NCBI GenBank assembly: GCA_937958075.1
Contig: CALFFB010000226.1
Location: forward strand, 1-55,209
DNA from: an uncultured Geobacteraceae bacterium
GTDB lineage: Bacteria > Desulfobacterota > Desulfuromonadia > Desulfuromonadales > Geopsychrobacteraceae
DNA length: 55,209 nucleotides
Direction: 5' to 3'
Below, piece after piece: positions 23,242 to 32,053 of this stretch. Each line of letters begins with the position of its first letter. The first letter of the stretch is position 1. Under the pieces are notes generated by a model. It searched no databases. It had not been told where the DNA came from and saw only the letters and a program-made list of their open reading frames with translations. Position numbers and translations under genes: made by a program.

Positions 23242-23601
23242 TTGAACGCCAAAGAGATTGCCCTGACAGCTGCCCATTACGCCCTCGATAAAAAGGGGGA
23301 GAATCTGCTGCTGCTCGATTTGAACGAACGTTCCTCATTGACCGACTATCTCTTGCTGATTTCCGGACGCTCCGATCGTCAGGTGCAGGCTATCGCGGAA
23401 CAGATCCGCACCGAATTCAAGCACCAGCATCAGCTGCTGCCCCTGTCTGTCGAAGGGATGGAACAGGGTCGCTGGGTGCTCCTTGACTATGGTGCGGTGA
23501 CGATACATGTCTTCCAGCAGCCGGTGCGGGAGTTCTACGATCTCGAAGGGCTCTGGAGTGAAGCACCGGAGGTTCCGTTGCCCGAGGTTGCCTGCGAGTG
23601 A
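23242..23601 (+). CDS. rsfS: Ribosomal silencing factor RsfS
   Basis: A 119-residue protein with LDLNERSSLTDYLLLISGRSDRQVQAIAEQI and MEQGRWVLLDYGAVTIHVF, the RsfS/Iojap family pattern. It binds bL14 and blocks subunit joining in starvation. The TTG at 23242 with AAAGGA upstream is the best start. Its stop overlaps the rlmH GTG start (GTGA). Confidence 0.95.
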   Translation: MNAKEIALTAAHYALDKKGENLLLLDLNERSSLTDYLLLISGRSDRQVQAIAEQIRTEFKHQHQLLPLSVEGMEQGRWVLLDYGAVTIHVFQQPVREFYDLEGLWSEAPEVPLPEVACE

Positions 23602-24068
23602 AGCTGCGCCTGCTCTGTATCGGCAAGCTCAACGACTGGCAACAGGTGGCGGCGCTGGATTACAGCCGCCGATTGCAGCACTACTTCGGTTACGAGTGTT
23701 TAGAGCTCAAGGAAGAAAAGGGCGGACGTAAAGACTCCCCGGCACACCTGGTCAAGCGCGAGGGGGAGCGGATTCTGGAGAAAATCGGCGGCGCTGAGCT
23801 GGTAGTGGCCCTTGATGAGAGGGGGCGCTCACTGACTTCCGAGGGGCTGGCCGGGCGCCTTGAAACAGATATGATCCACGGCGGTCGCGACTGGTGCCTG
23901 ATTATCGGTGGCGCCTATGGACTGGCTGCCGCCGTACGTGAACGTGCCGATCTGGTCCTGTCCCTGTCAAAGATGACCTTTACCCATCAGATGGCGCGTG
24001 TTTTTCTGCTGGAGCAGCTCTACCGCAGTGCGACCATCATCAGAAATGAACCATACCACAACCGCTAG
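23598..24068 (+). CDS. rlmH: 23S rRNA pseudouridine-1915 N3-methyltransferase RlmH
   Basis: A 156-residue SPOUT methyltransferase: LVVALDERGRSLTSEGLA, LIIGGAYGLAAAV (the knotted SAM site) and the terminal LSLSKMTFTHQMARVFLLEQLYRS are family signatures. It starts with GTG overlapping the rsfS stop by four bases. The RsfS-RlmH pairing is widespread and both act on the large subunit. Confidence 0.96.
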   Translation: MKLRLLCIGKLNDWQQVAALDYSRRLQHYFGYECLELKEEKGGRKDSPAHLVKREGERILEKIGGAELVVALDERGRSLTSEGLAGRLETDMIHGGRDWCLIIGGAYGLAAAVRERADLVLSLSKMTFTHQMARVFLLEQLYRSATIIRNEPYHNR

Positions 24069-24104
24069 TTCCGGTGTCGGGCAGCGGGTTTTGAACTTAA
24101 AGAG

Positions 24105-24464
24105 GTGAGCTTGGATACAGACCGTCTCGCACAGACCAAACAGCACTTGCTGCAGCTGCGTAAAGAAATTCTCCAGGGCGCCAGGGATGCCCATCGCGAA
24201 TCGCTGGTTCTGGGGCAGGATGGTGTCGCCGATATCGGTGATATGTCAGCCACCAGCTACCAGCTCGATGTCATCCGTAGCCTGGGCGAAACCCAGCGTG
24301 CGCGCCTGCGTGACATCGACGCCGCTCTTGATCGGATGGACAAGGGTGTATATGGTATCTGTGCTGCCTGCGAGGAACCCATCGCCCCGCGACGTCTTGA
24401 AGTCCGTCCGTTTTCCCGTTACTGTATCGACTGCAAGCAGGATATTGAAAAATTTGGTGAGTAA
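24105..24464 (+). CDS. DksA/TraR-family zinc-finger protein
   Basis: A protein of 117-119 residues: helical hairpin (about 5-75) with DIGDMS at the tip, matching the DxxD tip of DksA, then a C4 zinc finger CAACEEP...YCIDC (spacing C-x2-C-x17-C-x2-C). DksA-type proteins enter the RNA polymerase secondary channel and modulate promoters with ppGpp. The start is either the GTG at 24105 or, from its AGAGG spacing, the TTG two codons later. It is shorter than E. coli DksA (151 residues). Confidence 0.88.
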   Translation: MSLDTDRLAQTKQHLLQLRKEILQGARDAHRESLVLGQDGVADIGDMSATSYQLDVIRSLGETQRARLRDIDAALDRMDKGVYGICAACEEPIAPRRLEVRPFSRYCIDCKQDIEKFGE

Positions 24465-24509
24465 GTCAGCCCTGACCCTGTCACCGTCAGAGTCAGCCAG
24501 GAGATTGTT

Positions 24510-25883
24510 ATGATCATTGTCGCTTTTTTCGTGCTGCTGTTTATTGCCTTTGCCCTCGGGTTCCTTTATTTCTGGGGGATCAACCCCGGCGATATGACAG
24601 TTTTTCTCACCAGTGACTTAAGCTTTACCCTGCCGGGCGCCATCATGCTTATGGGCGTGCTGCTGGTTGGCCTGCTCATCGGTACGGCGATTCATCTGGT
24701 CTGTGCTTTTCTGCTGTCCTTCAAGGGGTGGCGGGGCGGCCGCAACCTGAAAAAATCGGAAGAGATCAGCGCTATTTACCGCAGCGGCGTCGGGCGGTTG
24801 CTTTCCGGCGATCTGAAAAAGGCCCGGACCCTGCTGAAAAAAGCCCTGGATCGTGATCCCCGGCGGGTTGACAGTCACCTGGCTCTGGCCAGCGTCGCCC
24901 TGCAGGAGGGCAACATTCAGGAAGGGATCGATCTGCTGCAGAAAGCGCGCAAACTTGATCCCAAAGGAATTGAGGTGCTGTTCAAGCTGGCCGCCACCTA
25001 TGAAGAGCAGGACAAGTCGACGGAAGCGATGGCGGTCTATAAGGAACTCCTCGGCAGCGATGCTGACAACCGGAAAGCCATGCGCGCCCTGCGTGATATT
25101 CACATCAAGCTGGGCAACTGGCAGGAAGCAATGAATCTGCAGAAGCGTATTCTTAAAGCGACCTCGACCGGCCCCAAGGTCGACACGGAAAAGAAGATCA
25201 TGCTGCAGCTGCGTTACGAGGTGGCCCGCCAGGCTCTGGAAGAGGGTGATCGTGACCAGGCCATCGAAACCTGCCGCGATATTATCAAGCAGGATGCCGC
25301 TTTTACCCCGGCCCGGGTCACCCTGGGTGATGCCTATCGTCAGGCGGACCGTATCAATGACGCGGTCAAGGTCTATCAGGAAGGCTATCGCGCCCTGAAA
25401 AAGAGCATCTTTCTGGCGCGCCTGGAAGATCTGTACATCAATGCGGAAGATCCGGCGGCCCTGCTTGCCTTCTACCACAGCCAGATGGAGACGGACGGCA
25501 AGGATCTGCTGCTGAAACTGTACCTGGCCCGTCTGTGCCTGCGCCTGGAAATGGTCGATGAAGCCATGCAGCATCTCAGTGATCTGGAGAGTACCGGCAT
25601 CGATTTCACCAAGCTTCACCTGTTGCTGGCGGAAGCACAACGGCGCCGTAACCGCAGCGAGGAAGCTATTCTTGAATATCAGAAGGCCCTGAATATCGAC
25701 AGCCATCTGACCCTTGGCTTTGTCTGTGAGGATTGCGGCGCCAGCTTTACCCAGTGGCACAGTCGCTGTCCCCAGTGCAGCGGCTGGGATACCCTGGTCT
25801 TGCCGGAGCGCAAGCAGATTCAGGATGCCAAGCCCATTGATTATCCAAAGGTTATCCCCCACGGGGCGCGGGAGCAGGTGTGA
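24510..25883 (+). CDS. lapB: LapA-like plus LapB-like fused tetratricopeptide protein
   Basis: A 457-residue protein. Residues 1-80 contain two membrane helices separated by a short loop (VFLTSDLSFTLPGAIM), the LapA/DUF1049 arrangement. About 90-400 is a row of TPR repeats (YRSGVGRLLSGDLKKARTLLKKALDRDP, etc.), and the end is a rubredoxin-like knuckle CEDC...CPQC. LapB in E. coli links LpxC degradation to lipopolysaccharide synthesis and has one N-terminal helix, with LapA encoded separately. Here the two appear joined (inference from architecture). Its stop overlaps the gpmI GTG start (GTGTGA). Confidence 0.8.
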   Translation: MIIVAFFVLLFIAFALGFLYFWGINPGDMTVFLTSDLSFTLPGAIMLMGVLLVGLLIGTAIHLVCAFLLSFKGWRGGRNLKKSEEISAIYRSGVGRLLSGDLKKARTLLKKALDRDPRRVDSHLALASVALQEGNIQEGIDLLQKARKLDPKGIEVLFKLAATYEEQDKSTEAMAVYKELLGSDADNRKAMRALRDIHIKLGNWQEAMNLQKRILKATSTGPKVDTEKKIMLQLRYEVARQALEEGDRDQAIETCRDIIKQDAAFTPARVTLGDAYRQADRINDAVKVYQEGYRALKKSIFLARLEDLYINAEDPAALLAFYHSQMETDGKDLLLKLYLARLCLRLEMVDEAMQHLSDLESTGIDFTKLHLLLAEAQRRRNRSEEAILEYQKALNIDSHLTLGFVCEDCGASFTQWHSRCPQCSGWDTLVLPERKQIQDAKPIDYPKVIPHGAREQV

Positions 25884-27403
25884 CCCCCTCGCCGGTTGCC
25901 CTGGTTATCCTTGACGGCTGGGGATTAAGCGACAGGTGTGCCGACAGTGCCGTGCGTCAGGCGCAGACGCCGGTTATGGATCGTTTGTGGGAACAGTGGC
26001 CGCACAGTCACTTAAGTGCCTCCGGTCGTGACGTCGGACTGCCTGACGGGCAGATGGGCAACTCTGAAGTCGGCCACCTGAATATCGGGGCCGGTCGCAT
26101 TGTCTATCAGGATCTGACCCGGATCAGCCTGGCCATCGAAGACGGCAGTTTTTTTCAGATTCCCGCCCTGACCTCCGTCTGTCGTGATCTTGCCCGCTCC
26201 GGCAACAAGCTGCACCTGCTCGGGCTGCTGTCCGACGGCGGTGTTCATTCCCACATCGATCATGTCAAGGCTCTGGTGCGCATGGCCCGCGACCAGGGCG
26301 TGCCGGATATCTGCATCCATGCCTTTATGGATGGCCGTGACACGCCGCCCACCAGTGGCATCAATTATATCAAGGATCTCGAAGGGGCCCTGAAGGAAAT
26401 GGGGACCGGCCGTATCGCCACCCTGTGCGGACGCTACTGGGCCATGGATCGGGATAACCGCTGGGAGCGCATTGAAAAAGCCTATCAGGCGATGACGCAA
26501 GGGGCGGGGAAGGCCTGTCCCTCCGCCATCGTTGCTGTCGATGAGGCTTATGCCGCCGGGCAGACGGATGAATTCATCGAACCCTGTGTCATTGCGCCCG
26601 AGGCGGTAATCGGCGATGGCGACGCTGTTATCTTTTTTAATTTTCGCGCGGATCGCGCCAGGGAGATGACCCGCGCCTTGACCCGTGATGACTTTACCGG
26701 CTTCAAGCGGCTGCATCGGCCGCAGTTGGCAGCCTTTGTCTGCCTGACGGAATACGATGAAACCTTTGATTTGCCGGTGGCTTTTCCAACAGCCACCTAT
26801 CCGGATATTCTGGCGGATGTCCTGGCCGGGGCCGGTATCAGGCAACTGCGTATCGCCGAGACGGAAAAGTATGCTCATGTCACCTTTTTCTTCAATGGCG
26901 GCGTGGAAAAGGCCTGGCCGGGGGAGGATCGGGTACTGATTCCGTCACCGCAGGAGGTGGCGACGTACGACCAGAAGCCGGAAATGAGCGCGAACGAGGT
27001 CACCGATGAGTTGATCAGGCGGGTGGCGACGGGGGATTATCAGTTTATAGTTCTTAACTTCGCCAATTGCGATATGGTCGGCCACACCGGTGTGATGGCG
27101 GCGGCCATCACGGCGGTGGAGACCGTAGACAGCTGCCTCGGTCGCGTGGTCGATGCCGTGGTTGAGGCGGGTGGAGCTTTGCTGATTACCGCTGATCATG
27201 GCAATTGCGAGCAGATGAGCGATGGTGCCGGACATAGCCACACCGCCCACACCAGCAACCCGGTGCCCCTGGTTCTGGTCGATCCGCAACAACCGCAGCG
27301 CCCGTTGGCAGACGGAATTCTGGCGGATCTGGCACCGACGGTGCTGGACCTTCTGGGCCTGACGCCGCCGCCCGCCATGACCGGACGGTCGCTGCTGCGT
27401 TAG
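25880..27403 (+). CDS. gpmI: 2,3-bisphosphoglycerate-independent phosphoglycerate mutase
   Basis: A 507-residue enzyme of the alkaline phosphatase superfamily: VILDGWG, GQMGNSEVGHLNIGAGR (catalytic Ser), DGRDTPP, NFRADRAREMTRAL and TADHGNCE. It interconverts 3- and 2-phosphoglycerate using two manganese ions. It begins with GTG overlapping the stop of the upstream gene by four bases. Confidence 0.97.
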   Translation: MTPSPVALVILDGWGLSDRCADSAVRQAQTPVMDRLWEQWPHSHLSASGRDVGLPDGQMGNSEVGHLNIGAGRIVYQDLTRISLAIEDGSFFQIPALTSVCRDLARSGNKLHLLGLLSDGGVHSHIDHVKALVRMARDQGVPDICIHAFMDGRDTPPTSGINYIKDLEGALKEMGTGRIATLCGRYWAMDRDNRWERIEKAYQAMTQGAGKACPSAIVAVDEAYAAGQTDEFIEPCVIAPEAVIGDGDAVIFFNFRADRAREMTRALTRDDFTGFKRLHRPQLAAFVCLTEYDETFDLPVAFPTATYPDILADVLAGAGIRQLRIAETEKYAHVTFFFNGGVEKAWPGEDRVLIPSPQEVATYDQKPEMSANEVTDELIRRVATGDYQFIVLNFANCDMVGHTGVMAAAITAVETVDSCLGRVVDAVVEAGGALLITADHGNCEQMSDGAGHSHTAHTSNPVPLVLVDPQQPQRPLADGILADLAPTVLDLLGLTPPPAMTGRSLLR

Positions 27404-27493
27404 TTTTGTCTTCGGGAGTTTTTGCGGGGCCTGGCGACGATCCGGTGGCGGATGATCGTGCAGCTGGTGCTCTATTAACCGGGGGAGGGGGGG

Positions 27494-28207
27494 ATGAATT
27501 CATCGCTTCGATCAGTCTGGCAGCTGCTCTTCCCGCCCCTCTGCCCTCTGTGTGGACGGGATGTGGGCTTTTGTGCTGATGAGCCCTTCTGTCCGGCCTG
27601 TATGGCGGACATGCCGCCGTTGCCAGCCTCTTATTGTCCCCGTTGCGCTCTTCCTTTCCTGCATTCGGCCGGCATCGAGCCCCATCTCTGCAGTCGCTGT
27701 ATTCTTCAGCCGCCGGCCTTCCGGGCGACCTATGCTGTGGGTCTGTATCAAAACCAATTACGCCACGCCATACAGCGCTTCAAGTACCAGCGCAATCCGC
27801 ATCTGGATGTCCCGTTGGCGCGTTTGCTGAATCGCGTGATTCCCGAGGACGCACAGTGGGATCTGCTGATTCCGGTCCCCATGCATCAGGCCCGTTTACG
27901 CCAACGCACCTATAATCAGTCCCTGTTGCTGGCAAGGGTGATCGGACGCTTGCGGCAGTTGCCGGTAGCGTATAAGGTTCTGGTCAAGGCGCGGCCGACC
28001 CCGCCTCAACAGACTCTTTCGGCGGCTGAGCGTCGTCGCAATCTGGCGGGTGCCTATGCTCTGCGCCAGCCGGTGACCGACAGGAGTATTCTGCTCATTG
28101 ATGATGTCATGACCACCGGGGTGACAGTTGAATTGTGCAGTCGTATGCTGCTGCAGGGTGGAGCAGCCCAGGTACAGGTGGCCGTTCTCGGACGAGCGCC
28201 GCTGTGA
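27494..28207 (+). CDS. comF: ComF-family phosphoribosyltransferase-like protein
   Basis: A 237-residue protein: an N-terminal zinc ribbon (CPLCGRD...CPAC, CPRC...CSRC, about 15-75) and a PRTase domain with ILLIDDVMTTGVTVELCS (PRPP loop). ComF proteins take part in DNA uptake and transformation, though their reaction is unclear. GGGAGG lies upstream of the ATG. It ends the housekeeping run. Confidence 0.9.
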   Translation: MNSSLRSVWQLLFPPLCPLCGRDVGFCADEPFCPACMADMPPLPASYCPRCALPFLHSAGIEPHLCSRCILQPPAFRATYAVGLYQNQLRHAIQRFKYQRNPHLDVPLARLLNRVIPEDAQWDLLIPVPMHQARLRQRTYNQSLLLARVIGRLRQLPVAYKVLVKARPTPPQQTLSAAERRRNLAGAYALRQPVTDRSILLIDDVMTTGVTVELCSRMLLQGGAAQVQVAVLGRAPL

Positions 28208-28230
28208 TATGTCTGAGTAACTCTTCAGCA

Positions 28231-28336
28231 CAGGATCAGGAATTCCATTCTCAGGGACGCTTTTCGCCATCCGTGGCCGCTCGACTGTCGCCATCCATGG
28301 CGCCCAGACGCCCTGTTCATGGAACCCCTGATCCTG
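28231..28336. repeat. Dispersed hairpin repeat, copy B
   Basis: CAGGATCAGG at the left pairs perfectly with CCTGATCCTG at the right; next, ATTCCAT faces ATGGAA, and CGCCAT-CC-ATGGCG is an inner hairpin. The core is about 80% like the element in the mcm-meaB gap by eye. Confidence 0.8.
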
Positions 28337-28359
28337 TACCCGGAATTGCTAACTGAACA

Positions 28360-28387
28360 GTTACATGTCTGATTTATTTGTTATAAT
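28360..28387 (+). promoter_or_regulatory. Promoter of the PAS histidine kinase gene
   Basis: GTTACA, 16 bases, TATAAT, ending 36 bases before the start codon. Confidence 0.6.
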
Positions 28388-28423
28388 GCAATAAGTTTCG
28401 TTATATGAAAAACAGGGTAATCA

Positions 28424-29896
28424 ATGACGATTACCTGTCGAGCGTGGCTCGCGGCAGAGATTCAGTCGCGACCAACGGATACTGCCGCTATGACATCAGA
28501 AGCCCTGGAACTGCTGGCAAACTCTTCTTGTACTGAGTTGCTGAAAAGTATTCCCGCCGGGGTCTGTCTGCTCGATCAGAACAAAAAAATCATCTACTGG
28601 AACGAAGAAGCCGAGCGCATTACCGGTTATCGGGCGCAGGAAGTTTACGGCCGTTCCTGTACCTTTCTGCACTGCGACGCACCCCGTCAATGCCAGTTTC
28701 TGTCCGCTCCGACTTCTCCATCTCAGTCACCTGACAACTGCACCTTTGTTCATAAGGATGGGACTGTCCTGCAGCTGGCCAGAACCCTGGTGCCGGTAAA
28801 AAATGACCAGGATCAGGTCAAGGGGCTGATAGAAATCTTCATTGACGGGGTGGGGCATCGTGAGGTGGAGCAGGAGCGCAATGCCCTGCGGTCTATTCTT
28901 AACGGCATGCGCGATCCCCTGTATATCTGCGATCGTCACCGGCGTCTGTTGTTTGTCAACCAGGCCATGCGCGAGCTGCATCCGTTCAGCTATGACCAGC
29001 CCTGCTTCAAGGCCCTTTACGGTCGCGACCGTATTTGTGATGAGTGCCCGATGGACAGGGTTCTTGCCGGTGAGGTTGTCAGTCAGGAAACCCACCTGTT
29101 CGGGACGGGCCGTACCTATGAGGTGGTGCATACCCTCTGTCAGTTCGGTGAGACCACTGAGTCCAAGCTGGGGGTGTGTCGTGATATCACCGACCGCCTG
29201 GCTATCAGGCACCGGCTGCAGCAGGTCAACCGGGAACTGGACGCCTTTGTTTCCATGGTGTCCCACGATTTGCGTTCTCCGCTAACGCCCCTCATCGGGT
29301 TCGCCGAGCTGCTTGAGGAGCGTTACAGTCACGCCATGGATGTCATCGGACGTGAATCCATCCGCGAAATCCGGGTCACGGCCGAAAAGATGCGAGACCT
29401 TCTCGAAGACCTCCTCTGCCTGTCACGGGTGGGTCAGATTACGGCACCGAAAAAACCCGTCTCAGCCCGGGCGGTAGTCGAGGAAGTTCTCCATGAACTG
29501 GATGACACCATCCGGAAACAGGCGGTGGATATCGTCGTCAGGGAGTTGCCTGACGTCATGATTCCGGCATCCCTGCTGGCGGATATGTACCGCAATCTGT
29601 TGATGAATGCCCTGAAGTATGGCCTGGGCGATCCGGCCAGGATTGTTGTTTCATCCCGTGAGCACGAAGACAGGGTCCGGTTGCTGGTCAGCGACAACGG
29701 ATCGGGGGTTGACCCTTCTGAGCGGGCGCAGATTTTTACCCCCTTTACCCGTGGACGGGCCGGAGAATGCCACGCGGGAACCGGCATCGGTCTGGCGACC
29801 GTGGCCAAGATTGCCCGAACCTATGGGGGGCAGGCCTGGGTTGAGGATACTGCCGGTGGTGGCGCGACCTTTATTGTGGAACTGCCGCTTCCCTAG
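28424..29896 (+). CDS. Cytoplasmic PAS-PAS histidine kinase
   Basis: A 490-residue kinase without membrane helices. PAS1 (about 35-140) and PAS2 (about 145-260) are followed by HisKA with FVSMVSHDLRSPLTPLIGF and HATPase with NLLMNALKYG, DNGSGV and GTGIGLATV. Both PAS domains have clustered Cys (CTFLHCDAPRQC; CFKALYGRDRICDECP), which may bind metal or sense redox (inference). AGGG lies upstream of the ATG. No response regulator is adjacent, so it is an orphan kinase in this window. A long hairpin follows. Confidence 0.87.
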   Translation: MTITCRAWLAAEIQSRPTDTAAMTSEALELLANSSCTELLKSIPAGVCLLDQNKKIIYWNEEAERITGYRAQEVYGRSCTFLHCDAPRQCQFLSAPTSPSQSPDNCTFVHKDGTVLQLARTLVPVKNDQDQVKGLIEIFIDGVGHREVEQERNALRSILNGMRDPLYICDRHRRLLFVNQAMRELHPFSYDQPCFKALYGRDRICDECPMDRVLAGEVVSQETHLFGTGRTYEVVHTLCQFGETTESKLGVCRDITDRLAIRHRLQQVNRELDAFVSMVSHDLRSPLTPLIGFAELLEERYSHAMDVIGRESIREIRVTAEKMRDLLEDLLCLSRVGQITAPKKPVSARAVVEEVLHELDDTIRKQAVDIVVRELPDVMIPASLLADMYRNLLMNALKYGLGDPARIVVSSREHEDRVRLLVSDNGSGVDPSERAQIFTPFTRGRAGECHAGTGIGLATVAKIARTYGGQAWVEDTAGGGATFIVELPLP

Positions 29897-29967
29897 GAGC
29901 GACATGCATCGGGAGGCTGGTGGACAACACGCCTTGAGTCTGATCGGGGCGATTATCCGTGTTGACG

Positions 29968-30007
29968 GCAAACAAGGCCGCCTCCTAAGGGAGGCGGCCT
30001 TGTTTGC
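29968..30007. terminator. Strong convergent hairpin terminator
   Basis: An 18-base perfect stem (GCAAACAAGGCCGCCTCC with its complement) and a TAAG loop between two convergent genes. It has little T tract but is very stable and could serve both strands. Confidence 0.85.
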
Positions 30008-30050
30008 TGACGCTGATTTATCGCCGATGAGGGGCGATAAGAGGAGTCAA

Positions 30051-30554
30051 TTATTCGCGGACAAAGGTGTCGATATCCGTTTCGTGGACCATGCCCATCA
30101 GGCGGGCATATTCGGACTCGATGACGATGTAGTGGTTTTCCGTTGACTTGGCGTTCTCTTCAAAAATAGCACGGACATCCGGATCGGCGATCTTGGCGGC
30201 CATGGTGCGCAGGCTTTCGGCCAGACGCTTCTCTTTGTCCATGGCCAGTTCCATGGCCTTGCGGTCGTCGAAGTTCTGCAGCAGAGCCTTGTCCAGGTCG
30301 GACAGCCATTCGCTGTTACGTTCCGCGGGGGCTTCGATGAATTGCTCAAAGGAGCCGAGCTGCTCGACACAGTTGGCACACTTGTCAAAAAAGTGCTTGG
30401 CGTGCTCGCGTTCTTCACGGGCCAGCAGGTCAAAAGTGGCAATGGCATCCTTGTCTTTCATCTGCTTGGCAGCCATCTGGTAAAAGTTCATGGCGTTCTT
30501 CTCAGTCTGTACGGAACTGATCAGAGCTTTTTGAATTTCTGCGTCGTTAAGCAT
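30051..30554 (-). CDS. Rubrerythrin-type ferritin-like protein without rubredoxin domain
   Basis: A 167-residue four-helix protein. TEKNAMNFYQMAA, EEREHAKHFF, MDKEKRLAESLRTMA and TENHYIVIESEYARLMG carry the paired Glu/His ligands of a di-iron site. The C-terminal rubredoxin knuckle of classical rubrerythrin is missing. Family members reduce peroxide or store iron. It lies downstream of ferritin in the same orientation, 39 bases away, probably as one oxidative-stress/iron unit. Confidence 0.85.
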   Translation of the reverse strand: MLNDAEIQKALISSVQTEKNAMNFYQMAAKQMKDKDAIATFDLLAREEREHAKHFFDKCANCVEQLGSFEQFIEAPAERNSEWLSDLDKALLQNFDDRKAMELAMDKEKRLAESLRTMAAKIADPDVRAIFEENAKSTENHYIVIESEYARLMGMVHETDIDTFVRE

Positions 30555-30593
30555 GAATGACTCCTCCTTGGGGTTTTGATGGAATGAAAATAA

Positions 30594-31106
30594 TCAATTT
30601 TCAGCTGCGATGGGCACAAAAACACGTTGTGCCAGTTCCTGATCAATCATCATCAAGCCGCGGCCATCGCCTGCGGCGCGTTTGAGCTTGGCGATGATCT
30701 GACCGACACTGGCCTCTTCCTCAATCTGTTCGGTAACAAACCACTGCAGAAAGATCTGGGCGGCGTGGTTTTTTTCCTGTTGCGCCAGATCCATCAGATC
30801 GTTGATGCGCCGGGTGACAATCTGCTCGTGGGCCAGGGCGGCCTCGAAAACCTCCAGGGGGGAATCGTAGTCGGTTTTCGGCGCGTCCATGCCCTGGATT
30901 TCTGCCCGGGCTCCGGTTTCACAGACAAAGTGGAACATTTTCTCGGCGTGGCTGAGTTCTTCCTGGAACTGGATGTTCATCCAGTTGGCCATGCCCGGCA
31001 GGTCTTCTGTTTCAAAATAGGCCTGCATTGCCTTGTAAACAAAGGCTGAGTGGTATTCAAATTGGATCTGGTCATTGATAGCGCTGGTCAGAGTCTTGCT
31101 CAGCAT
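30594..31106 (-). CDS. ftnA: Bacterial non-haem ferritin
   Basis: A 170-residue ferritin: Glu17 in NDQIQFEYHSAFVY, EELSHAEKMFHFV and the C-terminal FVTEQIEEEASV provide the ferroxidase ligands. It would form 24-subunit shells that oxidise and store iron. It is preceded by a sigma-70 promoter whose -10 is framed by an inverted repeat, and is followed by the rubrerythrin-like gene. Confidence 0.93.
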   Translation of the reverse strand: MLSKTLTSAINDQIQFEYHSAFVYKAMQAYFETEDLPGMANWMNIQFQEELSHAEKMFHFVCETGARAEIQGMDAPKTDYDSPLEVFEAALAHEQIVTRRINDLMDLAQQEKNHAAQIFLQWFVTEQIEEEASVGQIIAKLKRAAGDGRGLMMIDQELAQRVFVPIAAEN

Positions 31107-31143
31107 GGTCTTTAACTCCTTGTCACATTGAGGGTTTGCTGTT

Positions 31144-31182
31144 ATATCAGACCATTATACTGATATCCGGACGACCCTGCAA
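31144..31182 (-). promoter_or_regulatory. Ferritin promoter with operator-like inverted repeat
   Basis: Reading the minus strand: TTGCAG, 17 bases, TATAAT. ATATCAG and CTGATAT flank the -10 hexamer with nine bases between them, so a dimeric regulator could occlude it. The repeat does not look like a Fur box. Confidence 0.75.
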
Positions 31183-31352
31183 AGAAGAACCAACACAATA
31201 GCAGATTAGCGCCGCCAAGATCACTAAAAAATGCTGTTGTTGCGCGACATTTTAGACTGCCCATGTGTGTACTGTCGACAGTTGCGGCAGGTCGGTGCAG
31301 GGGTGCTGACAATGCTGATGCGGCCCTGTGGCTGTCCCCGACTGGATGTGGA

Positions 31353-31952
31353 ATGATGAAGATAACCTCTGCGGAATTTATCAAGAGTGCCGCCCGAACG
31401 GCACATTACCCCGAGACCCTGTTGCCGGAGATCGCCTTTGCCGGTCGCAGTAATGTCGGTAAAAGCACCCTGATCAATGTTCTTCTCGGACGCAAGAATC
31501 TGGTGCGCACATCATCGACGCCGGGGCGTACCCAGCTGCTGAATTTTTTTAATGTCAATCAGCGCTTTGTCCTGGTCGATCTGCCCGGCTACGGTTTTGC
31601 CAAGGTTCCCGTCGCGGTGAAAAAAGGGTGGGGCGCCATGGTCCGTACCTATCTTGAGCAGCGCGAGAATCTGGCGGCCGCCATTGTCATTATCGACATC
31701 AGACGCATTCCGGGAGAGGACGATCTGCGGCTTCTGGACTGGCTGGAGGAGTTCGCTGTGCCAACCATTCCGGTGATCTCCAAAATCGACAAGGTCAGTC
31801 GCTCCAGACGCCGCCAGCATGTCGAGCAGATCGCCGAAGTGACGGGGCTGCCGGTCGATGCCTTCAGCCTGTTCTCCGCCCTGAGCAGGGAGGGGACGGA
31901 GGATATCTGGCAGCGGCTGGAAACAGTTCTGGCGCCCCCTGGTGCCCAATAA
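31353..31952 (+). CDS. engB: EngB/YsxC ribosome-assembly GTPase
   Basis: A 199-residue GTPase: AFAGRSNVGKSTLINVLLGR, SSTPGRTQLLNFF, DLPGYGFAKVP and ISKIDK. It acts in 50S assembly. The ATG at 31353 (or 31356) fits the family N-terminus MKITSAEFIKSA; an upstream in-frame ATG would add 30 unrelated residues. Divergent from ferritin. Confidence 0.95.
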   Translation: MMKITSAEFIKSAARTAHYPETLLPEIAFAGRSNVGKSTLINVLLGRKNLVRTSSTPGRTQLLNFFNVNQRFVLVDLPGYGFAKVPVAVKKGWGAMVRTYLEQRENLAAAIVIIDIRRIPGEDDLRLLDWLEEFAVPTIPVISKIDKVSRSRRRQHVEQIAEVTGLPVDAFSLFSALSREGTEDIWQRLETVLAPPGAQ

Positions 31953-32053
31953 CCCCTCGCAACATCCGGTTATGTTGGTATAATGCCGGCGAGGAGTTCC
32001 CTTCAACAGGGGACCCGGATGGGTTTTGAAAAATTACGGAAAGGGAGAAAATA

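Noticed and set aside
31953..32053. Possible cobalamin riboswitch upstream of cbiET
   Set aside because: Only about 100 bases with no B12-box; too short for this riboswitch class.
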